DNA of 64,000 nucleotides, from contig NC_084835.1 in NCBI RefSeq assembly GCF_033115175.1, positions 95,353,948 through 95,417,947 on the forward strand, written 5' to 3'. Of the stretch, positions 55,475 to 64,000 are shown piece by piece. A program made the translations under genes and the position numbers. The DNA is from Lepus europaeus (taxonomy: Eukaryota; Chordata; Mammalia; Lagomorpha; Leporidae). Position 1 is the first letter of the stretch, and every line of letters begins with the position of its first letter. The notes below the pieces were generated by a model. It was not told where the DNA came from and ran no database searches. It was given only the letters and a program-made list of their open reading frames with translations.

Positions 55475-55500
55475 TTTCTTTCTTTCTTTTTTTTTTTTTC
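55475..55500. repeat. Pyrimidine tract (CTTT)n/T13
   Basis: TTTCTTTCTTTCTTTC followed by a T run, with further CT-rich sequence to about 55625. Confidence 0.85.
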
Positions 55501-56737
55501 AATATCCTGTTCTTGCAAGAGGCCATGGTTCCTTTTGTTTTGCAGAGGAGGCTTCCTTCCTCCCTCCTTTCCTTCTTCTTCCCTCCCTTATTCCTTTTCT
55601 TTCCTTCTCTCATTCTCTTATTTTTAGACTTCTTTCATTCCCAGCCTTTTGTCTATTACCCCCCAAGTTCCTCTTTGCATTTTTTGCCTTGTGACTTTGT
55701 TTTTCATGTGGGAGATTCTCCTCAAAAGTAAGTGATCCTTGGCTGTTTGGTTTTAAGAATGAGGCCCTTGAAAGTGGCTTATAATCGTGTTTAATAAAGG
55801 TGGGTTTCTCTGTAGCCTGGGGCCTCTTCACTGGAGGATTACCAGAAATCTGCATCTGTAGGTCTTTTCTCTGTCTTCCACATGCCCTGGGAGAGATCCT
55901 CTACATTCTATTTTAGGGGACAAGAGCAGAGTAAGTTTGGTTGCAGTGTTGTTGGAGCTGAGCTGGGCAAGACAGTTGTGAAGCTGAACAGGTGCAATGG
56001 GCACTGGGATGTGGGGCTTTGGCTCCCTGTTCAGTGTATTTGATGACTTCCAGTTACTCCTTCCTAAAGGTAGGGTTGCCTTCCTCAACTGCAAAGTCTC
56101 TCTGCCTGAGTTTCCTCCGAGAGTCAGCTCCCAGTCTTCTGGCTGGGGTTGGGGGGGATTGGCACATGATTGGGTTTGGGGAGGAAGTCTGCCAGGCTGT
56201 GTCCATCTTGTCCCTCAGGTCTTCTTGCTGCCTTTGGTGGCACCTGGTGACTCCTGAGGACCCTGGTGCTCTCCTTTCCTACAAGTGTCCAGGGTTCTGT
56301 CATTGATATCTGTTTGCTTCTTGTTGGCTTCTTCCTCTGTAGCTGTTAGTTTTCATTATTTTTTATTTTATTTACTTTTGGCTTCTTCCTTTGGTTTCCT
56401 AAGTCAGCTGCCTTTTATCTGTTAAGCTTTCCATCTGTCAATTTTATTGGCATTATCTGTCCATCATCATCTCCCCTTCTGGATTCTTTATCCTTGACAG
56501 GCTGTAGATTTTTATTATTTTTGCCATCCTATTAATATGGTTTGGGGAGGGAGCAGAGACCAATGGCTGGCACTGGGAACAATGACTCATACCAGTTGCA
56601 GGTATGGGGGTAGTATCAGAAAAGTGAATATTAAAATACAGACTGATATATGATTCATACCTAAAAGTTAGCTTTATTTCTTGTTGATTTTGAGATAGAC
56701 ATTCATCATATGTATGTTTATATGTTCAAATTTAGTT

Positions 56738-57081
56738 TTTTTATATATTTATTTTATTTATTTGAAAGTCAGAGTTACACAGAGAGAGGAAAGGCAGAGA
56801 GAGAGAGAGAGAGAGGTCTTCCATCCGATGGTTCACTCCCCAGATGGCCGCAGTGGCCTCAGCTGTGCTGATCCAAAGCCAGGAGCAAGGAGCCAGAAGC
56901 TTCTTCCTGGTCTCCCACGTGAGTGCAGGGGCCCAAGGACTTGGGCCATCCTCCACTGCACTCCCAGGCCACAGCAGAGAGCTGGATCTGAAGAGGAGCA
57001 GCTGGGACTAGAACTGGCGCCCATATGGGATGCAGACGCCTCAGGCCAGGGCTTTAACCCACTGCACCACAACGCTGGCCT
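56738..57081 (-). repeat. CSINE, antisense, with target duplication
   Basis: CAAATTTAGTTTT occurs at 56727 and 57082. Core GCCCAAGGACTTGGGCC. Confidence 0.94.
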
Positions 57082-57149
57082 CCAAATTTAGTTTTAAATA
57101 TGGATATTTCTTTGGATATGAAAACTGAAGCTGAGGATGAGTGTTAAAT

Positions 57150-57498
57150 GCTTTTTTTTTTTTTTTTTTGACAGGCAGAGTGGACAGTGAGAGAGAGAGA
57201 CAGAGAGAAAGGTCTTCCTTTTGCCATTGGTTCACCCTCCAATGGCCGCCGCGGTCGGCGTGCTGCAGCCGGCGCACCGCGCTGATCTGATGGCAGGAGC
57301 CAGGTGCTTCTCCTGGTCTCCCATGGGGGGCAGGGCCCAAGCACTTGGGCCATCCTCCACTGCACTCCCTGGCCACAGCAGAGAGCTGGCTTGGAAGAGG
57401 GGCAACCGGGACAGAATCCGGCGCCCCGACCAGGACTAGAACCCGGTGTGCTGGCGCCGCTAGGTGGGGGATTAGCCTATTGAGCCATGGCGCCGGCC
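57150..57498 (-). repeat. Young-type CSINE, antisense, with target duplication
   Basis: GTTAAATGCTT at 57142 and 57499; T18 tail, many retained CpGs (AATGGCCGCCGCGGTCGGCG). Confidence 0.95.
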
Positions 57499-57691
57499 GT
57501 TAAATGCTTCATATCCTGGTTTTCACTTGATTAGCACTTAGGTAAATATGCATTTATTCATTGACTCATATTAAACAATATTTAGTCCCCCAATCTATAA
57601 AACATGGTGCCAGTATATTGAGATATCTGTAAATAGAAGCACTGAAACTGCTGATTATTCTTAGGAACTCCCTCTTCTCTCTCTCTCACTC

Positions 57692-58014
57692 TCTCTTTTT
57701 AAGGATGTATTTATTTATTTATTTGAAAAAGCAGAGTTACAGAGAGGAGGGAGATCGTCCATCTGATGGTTCACTCCCTAAATGGCCACAACAACCAGGG
57801 CTGGAGCAGGCTGAAGCCAGGAGTCAGGAGCTTCTTCCAGGCCTCCCACATGGTGGCAGGGACTCAAGTCCCAGGGTCATCGTTCACTGCTTTCCCAGAC
57901 GAATTATCAGGGAGCTGGATTGGAAGTGGAGCAGCTGGGACTGGAACCAGCTCCCATGTGGGAATGCAGGCACTGCAGGAGGTAATTTTACCCCCTGCAC
58001 CACGCACTGGGCCC
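57692..58014 (-). repeat. CSINE, antisense
   Basis: AGGATGTATTTATTTATTTA to CACCACGCACTGGGCCC; the central CTTGGGCC is replaced by CCCAGGGTC. Confidence 0.88.
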
Positions 58015-58394
58015 CCCTCTTCTTTTCTTTGCAGGATACTACAGTCGCCTGGCTTTTCTACTTTTCTTCCTGGTCTCCTTGATGAGCTTTTCTTTCCCTA
58101 ACACTTAAATTCTTGCCAGTTTTTTAGGATCTAAATTTGTCTTTCTTTGCCAGCCCCCTTACCAGTGTGATAGAGTCCCTTCTTAGAGCAGTGAGTAAAC
58201 ATCACCACACCACCCTTTATCCCAGGAGATTGTAATTGGATATTTACTTGCTGGTTCTCCCCCCCCCCCCCCCACTAGAGCAGACTGCAACCTAGCTCCT
58301 GACTGATAAATTGATCATGTTTTTACTGTGCACACTAAACACGTGAAATGTTAGAAAACTCAGATTCTGGCCTAGTAGTTTAGAGGAATGGTAC
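58015..58394. other. KATNAL2 intron with C15 homopolymer
   Basis: C15 at 58259-58273 (G15 on the minus strand). No exon recognised. Confidence 0.5.
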
Positions 58395-58823
58395 GAATTG
58401 TGATTGTTAATTTTACAGCTCAACTCAACTGGGCCAAAGGTGCCCAGAAATTTGATTAACACAATTGTCTGTGAGGTTGTCTGTGAGGGTGTTTCTGGGT
58501 GAGATCAGCATTTAAATCAATAGACTCACAAAAGCAGATGGCCCTTCCTACAGGGGGAGCCTCCATAGAACCAAATGGATGAGCCTCCTACAAGTAAGAG
58601 TGAATCCCTCCTGTCTTATTGCCTTCGAGCTGGAACTTGGATTACCCCCTGCCTTTGAACTCCATCTGAAATACTGACTTTTCCCGAGTCTTGAGCCTGT
58701 TAGCCTTAGACCACCTGCCCCGTCGGCTCTCCTGACTCCACTTCAGACTCCCCAGTCTGCAGTTCTCCTTCTTCATAATTTCATGAGTGAATTCCTTATA
58801 ATAAATCTCTCTCCACATGTGAG

Positions 58824-58945
58824 GAAGGTCTTGAGAAAGTTCATAGAAATGCATATGATGAAAAAATGATACTTGGATTCCAAAATGTTCTTTGCATCAA
58901 AATACACTTTTCATGTCATTTTCTATGAACATTTCGGAGGTACCC
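58824..58945. mobile_element. Mariner-like short inverted-repeat element
   Basis: CTTGAGAAAGTTCATAGAAATGC at left, CATTTTCTATGAACATTTCGGAGG at right. Best-preserved inverted ends of the family in this window. Confidence 0.55.
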
Positions 58946-59022
58946 TTGTGTAAATTCACGTACGCACATATATATACACAACTATGTAGGCACAAGTATG
59001 TATGTATGGGTGTATATTAGTA

Positions 59023-59349
59023 TAGTTGGCGCTCTGGGTCTAAAAGTTCCAAATGCTCAGATTCAACCACACTTAGGTTAAAAATATGTTTGGGAAAAAA
59101 AGTGTCTGTGTACAGACTTTTTTCCTTGTCATTATTCCCTAAACAATACATTATAACAACTTTTTATGTAGCACTTACATTATATTAGTTGTTATAATTA
59201 ATCTGGAGATGATTTAAACTATACAGGACATGTGAGTAGATTATATGCAAATACTACACCATTTTATATGAGAGACTTGAGCATCCAAGGATTTTGGTAC
59301 CCATAGGGGTTTCTGGAACCAATCTGCCACAGACACTGAGGTATGATAC
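59023..59349 (-). mobile_element. MER2 DNA transposon
   Basis: Ends TAGTTGGCGCTCTGGGTC and CTGCCACAGACACTGAGGTATG, with AGATTATATGCAAATACTACACC inside; reverse complement of the arrangement at 14823-15459. No coding capacity. Confidence 0.8.
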
Positions 59350-59440
59350 ACACACACACATACTCTCTGTCTCTTTCTCTTCAGATATTTTTATGCATTT
59401 TATGTTTTGCCTCTCTGGAGAATCCCAATAAACAAAGCTT

Positions 59441-59662
59441 GTGTCACAAGCTCCAGGGGAATATTGATGCTGATGCTGATCTTTGAGTAGCAAAGTTGTA
59501 AGAATGGAGAATTTTTACTTATTCTACTTAAAATTTAGTGTTTTATTAATGTGAGACTATCTAATCTGTTTATCATGCTATTTCCTTTTTTCAACCTGAA
59601 TGCCAGAATCCTCTAAAATGCCCTAAAGTTAAGCAAGCTATGAGGAGCAATGGCCTCAGTGG
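59441..59662. other. KATNAL2 intron, nothing recognised
   Basis: AT-rich spacer. Confidence 0.35.
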
Positions 59663-60009
59663 GTTTTTTTTTTTAAGATTTATTTATTTATTTGAAAGGC
59701 AGAGTTACACACAGAGAGAAGGGGAGGCAGAGAGACAGAGACAGAGACAGAGTCTTTCATCCACTGGTTCACTCCCCAGTTGGCCATAATGCCTGGAGCT
59801 GCACCGATCCGAAGCCAGGAGCCAGGAGCTTCTTCCTGGTTTCCTATGCAGGTGCAGGGGCCCAAGGACTTAGGCCATCTTCTACTGCTTTCCCAGGCCA
59901 AAGCAGAGAGTTGGATCAGAAGTAGAGCAGCTGGGACTCGAACTGGTGCCCATATGGGATGCCAGCACTGCAGGCGGTGGCTTAACCCACTCTGCCACAG
60001 TGCCGGCCC
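59663..60009 (-). repeat. CSINE, antisense, with target duplication
   Basis: CCTCAGTG at 59654 and 60013. TTTAAGATTTATTTATTTAT tail, core GCCCAAGGACTTAGGCC. Confidence 0.94.
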
Positions 60010-61099
60010 TGACCTCAGTGTTTTAATTTGATCACACAATTAAAAACAAATAATATTTAGTATCAATGCATAGGGGTGTTTTTTAGAAAGCATTACTTTA
60101 TCCACACCTTCATGTGTACACACAAAATCATCATAAAACAAAGTTACTTTTATTTATTCTCCAAGTCATTATATGGACTTCAGAAAAGTTGCTACTCTGC
60201 CCAGGTGATCATTTTATATTAAATGATACCTAGTGTAAGGGTTAGCCAAATAATGAGGCAGTTGACTAGTTTTTAAAATGAGCATAGTTAAATGCCTTAG
60301 CTTTTATTAATTGTTTGGGCCCCTAAAAAAACCAGAGTAATTGAAAATTTAATTACATCATTGTTTTTCTTCAAAGAACTGAAGCTTATTAAACTTTAAA
60401 TGTTAAAAACATTTAAGTATCTATTGAAATACCAATAGCTATACACAATGTGCAGTTCTAAATACTAATTAAACAAACTCTAAATCACCATAAAGCTAAG
60501 CTGAATTTTAAGTAACTATTATGCTTTAAGTGCTCGGCTCTTACACAAGGAAGATTAACCATTTCACTACTGACCACTGCTGCAGCCTTATGCCTCTCTT
60601 TTAAAATGCTGTGGCTTTTTGTTGAACCACATTCTTCCCCAGCCTGGAAGAATGAAGACAGGGAAGCGAGGGAGACTGATTAGTAAACTGGAACACTATG
60701 CTAATGCCACATTGCTACTCATAGAGACCCCTCCTCATACCCCTCCGCTCCCCACCCTTACTCAGCCGTTCTATTCCCCAGCTCTCACGTCTCCATCCAT
60801 GCCAGTAACTGGGATTTATTACAATATCCTTACTGCATTTCTTTTCTAAAAATTAAATTTTGTTAGTTCTTCATTTAAATACCAAAATTATAAATCTCAT
60901 CACCATGATATATTTGTAACCATGCTTTTTAAGGGTGGTTTAGGTTTGAACTAGTGCATATATGGAATGCCAGCAAATAAGGAAGTAGCTTTACCAAGGG
61001 TACAAAGGCTGGCACAAGATGCAGGCTTTTACTTGAAAAATTCACTAGAAAAACATAGAAAGTGGATAAGTCATTGCATATGATGACATGAATGATGAG
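60010..61099. other. KATNAL2 intron, mostly unique, AT-rich
   Basis: One weak antisense CSINE-head remnant at about 60947-61012 (TGAACTAGTGCATATATGGA). No exon. Confidence 0.4.
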
Positions 61100-62378
61100 A
61101 AAAAATCCCCCCAGACTAGCTAGATTGAAACACACAAGAAAAGACTGCCAAAACCCTAAGAATTGGAGGTGACGGGAACCAGCTTCAAAACTGAACAGAC
61201 CACGCTCCCGTGGAGTCGCACCCTTGGATAGAAGCCAAGGAATTGGGGCCTCCGTCTCCGTGGAGGGGCCTCCGTGGTGTGCCATGCACCGGATCAGCGC
61301 CTGAAGGCACAAGTCAGCCCCGTGGCCGGGAGGCCGCCGCCCCCCACCATCCCATGGTGGGAAACAGTGGGCCACGGAGCCATTCTTCTTGAGGGAAGGG
61401 ATGGTCCTTCTCTTCTCTCAGATGACCTGAACCTTAGTCCTAGAGCCTGAGCCAGACCCCAGCATTCCCCTGCTCCTGTTGTAAGGGGCTTTAGCCCTCT
61501 GCTTTCCACTGGGAGGATGCCATGGGTACCATCCCGGCTCCCCTGCTGGGCGAAGCAGAACACGGCACTACATGTCGGGATCCACTGTTTGTTTCCCCTA
61601 CGGGCTGCTGGATAGACTTGGAGCTTGTCATCATGAGAGAAGGCGCTCCACTGGGGGGTGGGACACGGATGGGGGTGAACCCGAGAGGAGCCTACGACGT
61701 TGCTGCTGTTGCTGCTGCTGATGATGACAGAGTTGGAAACCGGGGTGGTGGTGGGGGGGTGGAGGAGAGATTCAGGTGGTGAAGTTGGGCCAGGAAGGGC
61801 CAGAGAGCTGGGCTGGCGAGTTCAGCTGCTGCCTGAGCCATTGGCATCCCATTGGAACCCAGAGAAGGTCCAAGTCCTTCCCAAGGATCACAGAAGGCAG
61901 AGCAGGCAAGCGGAAGGGGCTGTGGGAGGCAAGAGCTCTAGGATTCCTCCGTGGGGGTTGCTGATCCTAAGCGCAGCCGCGTCAAGTCCGACGCGAAGCC
62001 GAGCACGACCCGGTACCTGGGAGCCCCGAGTGAGCTGCACGGCCACCCGTGTGCCGCTCACGCGGGGGGACGGTTCCTTCGGACCCGGCTGAGTGGAGCA
62101 ATCGGATGGAAGAGCAGAGCCCTCAGCAGAGATGTGAGCAAGGCTGCGCCTTGAGAGCATGCCAAGTGAGCCCGAGAAGAAAGGCCGCTCGCCACGCCCC
62201 CTTCTCTCCTGGAGCTGAAAAGCAGCTGGGAGTGGATGCAGCTGATGTGCAGAGAAGCAAACCCTCAGCTTCAGCAAACAACCACCTCGTTCTTCTTGGC
62301 GAGGCTTCTTGTCTTTCTCGGACAGATGGTGACAGAGAAGACAGAGGGCTTGCAGCGGCTGGTCCCAGCGAGCAAACA
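61100..62378. other. GC-rich, SINE-poor block of unknown nature
   Basis: Abrupt rise in GC and CpG (for example 61970-62100), GCCTCCGT repeated several times at 61247-61272, and a short (GCT)n at 61698-61720. Several frames of 60-190 codons are open but none shows a known domain. It could be a decayed CpG island or the downstream flank of the Elongin-A gene. Confidence 0.4.
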
Positions 62379-62600
62379 GAATGGCCAGGGCAGGTCCAGA
62401 CGGAAGCCAGGAGCCAGAAACTCCCTGGGAGTCTCTCGCCCTGTGCGGCAGGAAGCCAAAGACTTGGGCCATGTCCCGCCGCTTTCCCTGGCGTCACTGT
62501 AGGAAGCTGGGTCGGAAGCAGAGCAACTGGGATTGCACAGGGGCTTGGCTATGGGATCCCAGCCTCTCGAGTGGCAGCTTCACCCCCTGTGCCAGAATGT
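62379..62600 (-). repeat. CSINE remnant, antisense, diverged
   Basis: GACGGAAGCCAGGAGCCAGA, CAAAGACTTGGGCCATGTCC and CTTCACCCCCTGTGCCAGAA keep CSINE order; the A-rich third is missing. Confidence 0.7.
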
Positions 62601-62904
62601 GTGTCCCGAAACACGACACCCATCCCAGAACACAGTCCAATGCAGGTCTTGCCAAGCTTGGCATCCGATGAGAAAGTGCTAAGCAACAGGAGCAGGTGAC
62701 CCACCACACTGGGACAGTGGAAATCGATCGATCCGGAAGTGACCGAGAAGATGAGATGAGGAGACAGGACCTTGAAAAGGGGCGAGCCTAAAGATGCTTC
62801 AGGAGTTCCAGGAGAACAGGTGCACCAAGAGAAGAGACACAGAAGGGGTCATCAGAAGATCGAACCAGAAAAATGGGACTTGGACTCTAGAGAGATACAG
62901 TACA

Positions 62905-62995
62905 CGTTTTCTTTTCTTCCTGCCTTCCTCCCTTCCTGCCTTCTTCCTCCCTCCTCCCTTCCTCCCTTTCCCCCCACCTTCCCCCCCCACCCCCA

Positions 62996-63026
<31 letters not shown>

Positions 63027-63036
63027 TTTTCTCTTT
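62905..63036. repeat. Long polypyrimidine tract
   Basis: CCTT/CCTC units, a stretch of CCCCCCCCACCCCC, then (CT)n. The complementary strand is all purine and could form unusual structure. Confidence 0.9.
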
Positions 63037-63292
63037 CTTCAGATTTTGACTGGTTTATTTGGAAGTCCGAGTTCAGGTAGGGGGAGAGACCCAGCGGTCT
63101 TCCTTCTGCTTGTTCACTCCCCCGTTGGCTGCAGTGGCTAGCACTGGAGCAGGCTGAAGCCTGGAGCCGGGTGCTTCCTCCAGATGTGCCGTGTGGCTGC
63201 AGGGACCCAAGCCCTTGGGCCACCCTCCGCAGCGTTCTCCAGGTCTTTAGCAGGGATCCACATTGAAAGTGGAGCAGCCAGCACTTGAAAGA
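63037..63292 (-). repeat. CSINE, antisense, diverged
   Basis: CAGATTTTGACTGGTTTATTTG, core ACCCAAGCCCTTGGGCC, ending GGAGCAGCCAGCACTTG; the head is missing. Confidence 0.78.
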
Positions 63293-63343
63293 CCGGGTTT
63301 GTTTCCAAGAAGGAGAAGGACAAATCTACTCTCAGGAGAAATC

Positions 63344-63345
<2 letters not shown>

Positions 63346-63376
<31 letters not shown>

Positions 63377-63426
63377 CAGAGTGAGAAACACACAAAGGCA
63401 CACACAGAAACGCACACACAGAAATA
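63346..63426. repeat. (CA)n microsatellite, interrupted
   Basis: CACACATACACACACACACA with GAGAAA interruptions; just beyond the predicted Elongin-A poly-A site. Confidence 0.9.
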
Positions 63427-63439
63427 CACAAGAGGTTCA

Positions 63440-63793
63440 GGTTGAGTGCTTTCTGTCTTTATTAGTCCATCCATGTCCAATCCAGGAATACGCATTCCCT
63501 TCAACCATTGCATACTGTACAAAGGAACCAGTGAAGAACTCGAGGCCAGTTGATCCTAATCGCCTCGGGGAATCTAAGGCATGCCACCCTCGGAATCCGA
63601 GTGTCCCCCAGACAGGATCCCAGGAGAGACTTTGAACTTGGCAGGATTCAGAGCCCACCCACCGTTGCCCCAGAGCGACTGACTGACTGACTGACTGACT
63701 GACGGTGGTTTCTCTTGGGAGTTGTGTGGCCCCACGCACACTGCCTTGACTTCCCCCACTCGCCGCACTCTGTGTCCGCGCCGAGTCCTGGCT
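63440..63793 (-). other. Predicted 3' UTR of the Elongin-A-like gene
   Basis: From the stop codon at 63794 the minus strand runs about 330 bp to AATAAA (TTTATT on the plus strand at 63458-63463). A (GACT)n/(AGTC)n array of about seven units lies at 63676-63702 inside it. Confidence 0.6.
63458..63463 (-). terminator. Polyadenylation signal AATAAA
   Basis: Canonical hexamer on the minus strand, about 330 bp after the stop codon. Cleavage would be expected near 63430-63448. Confidence 0.65.
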
Positions 63794-64000
63794 TCACCTG
63801 CGGGAGAGTGTCTTCTTGTAGTGTCGGATGCTTTTAGCCATGAGAGGGGCGATTTTCTTGGGCGCCTGCTTTCTGGTGCTGCCCCCAGGCGCCCAGGGAG
63901 CAAGTGTTGTGCTTGGGCCCAGCTGGGCTGGCCTGTGCACTGGAGGGGGAGAGAGGCTGCAGTCCCCGTGCTGTGTGCTGCAGGAAGGAGCCCGGTCGCT
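63794..64000 (-). CDS. Elongin-A-like (ELOA2/ELOA3-type) C-terminus, partial at window edge
   Basis: The last 68 codons and TGA of an open minus-strand frame. It ends in KKIAPLMAKSIRHYKKTL followed by SRR, which matches the conserved C-terminal tail of Elongin A proteins (KKIAPxMAKTIKAFKN-type, basic end). Upstream is a low-complexity Pro/Ser/Gly linker, also typical of that family. Elongin A is the large subunit of the Elongin (SIII) complex: it stimulates RNA polymerase II elongation and can act as substrate receptor in a CUL5 ubiquitin ligase. The position, antisense within intron 1 of KATNAL2, is that of the intronless primate ELOA2/ELOA3 copies. The frame has no start in the window because it continues past 64000. 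Whether the whole gene is intact cannot be seen. Confidence 0.75.
   Translation of the reverse strand, partial: SDRAPSCSTQHGDCSLSPPPVHRPAQLGPSTTLAPWAPGGSTRKQAPKKIAPLMAKSIRHYKKTLSRR

Larger units (their letters stand above)
54410..56700 (+). mobile_element. Probable ancient L1 5'-end sequence
   Basis: GAAGCTTTATTCTCCTTTCA, TTGCTCCATTACCTTTTAGC, ATTGAATTTTTAATTTCTGA (55399) and GTGATCCTTGGCTGTTTGG (55732) occur in the order I know from old L1 5' regions. A CSINE complex at 54896-55392 and a pyrimidine tract interrupt it. The family is uncertain, and 56300-56700 is weak. Confidence 0.4.
58395..59440 (+). mobile_element. Old eutherian interspersed repeat, split by two DNA elements
   Basis: GATTGTTAATTTTACAGCTC ... 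CAACTGGGCCAAAGGTGCCC ... CATTTAAATCAATAGACTCA ... CTTATAATAAATCTCTCTCC (58395-58823) and the end GCCTCTCTGGAGAATCCC (59409) belong to one common mammalian repeat. I recognise the sequence but not its family name with certainty. The elements at 58824 and 59023 lie between its body and end. Confidence 0.55.

Noticed and set aside
61888-62472. 194-codon minus-strand frame in the GC-rich block
   Set aside because: No recognisable domain, overlaps a SINE remnant, no splice or promoter signal; several overlapping frames are equally open.
63346-63702. CRISPR-like array from regularly spaced short repeats
   Set aside because: These are CA and GACT microsatellites without spacers, in a mammalian intron.

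Overview
This window is nuclear DNA from a placental mammal, almost certainly a lagomorph and most likely European rabbit (Oryctolagus cuniculus). About seventy copies or pieces of the lagomorph tRNA-derived C-repeat SINE (CSINE) are present. They are recognised by a head of the type GGCCAGCGCTGTGGCA, an internal block around CCCAAGTCCTTGGGCCCCTGCACC, a pyrimidine tract, and an (AATAAA)n/poly-A tail. There are also ancient L1, L2, MIR, MER5, MER20, MER2 and Tigger copies of the kind shared among placental mammals. There is no bacterial or viral gene organisation. Most long open frames are SINE-derived or CpG-island-derived and are not genes.

Three real genes are touched. (1) PIAS2, minus strand: the first coding exon (residues MADFEELR, 29969-29992, followed by a GTAAGC donor) lies in a strong CpG island at about 29.4-30.5 kb. 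Everything from 1 to 29968 is therefore PIAS2 intron 1, and no second exon was found in it. (2) KATNAL2, plus strand: the first coding exon (MELSYQALKFTHQAREA, 48803-48853, then a GTAAGG donor) sits in a smaller CpG-rich promoter that carries five CCAAT boxes and a near-perfect RFX X-box. KATNAL2 intron 1 runs from 48854 to at least the right edge. (3) An Elongin-A (ELOA2/ELOA3-like) gene, minus strand: its last 68 codons, stop codon, 3' UTR and AATAAA signal occupy about 63.44-64.0 kb, inside KATNAL2 intron 1 and antisense to it. The order PIAS2 (-) / KATNAL2 (+) with an Elongin-A retrogene antisense inside KATNAL2 agrees with what I recall of human chromosome 18q21.

Layout: 1-29.4 kb, repeat-packed PIAS2 intron dominated by sense-oriented ancient L1 (1.2-2.4, 5.3-8.85, 9.4-13.1, 15.5-17.7, 19-21.4 and 22-24.3 kb), cut up by CSINEs and Tigger/mariner-type DNA elements. 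29.4-30.5 kb, PIAS2 promoter. 30.5-48.5 kb, intergenic, with L2, MIR, MER20 and a nearly end-to-end Tigger1 transposon (43.5-47.3 kb) broken by five SINEs. 48.5-49.1 kb, KATNAL2 promoter and exon 1. 49.1-63.4 kb, KATNAL2 intron with L2, MER5, an inverted duplication (53.2-54.3 kb), a probable L1 5' segment, a nested DNA-element cluster (58.4-59.4 kb) and an unexplained GC-rich, SINE-poor block (61.1-63.0 kb).

Functionally, PIAS2 (SUMO E3 ligase), KATNAL2 (katanin-like AAA ATPase) and Elongin A (RNA polymerase II elongation factor and ubiquitin-ligase component) are not one pathway; they are simply neighbours. I see no CRISPR array, no operon and no defensible new enzymatic system. The most informative signals are the promoter architecture of KATNAL2, the antisense Elongin-A gene, an overlapping upstream reading frame at PIAS2, and several dated insertion nests.
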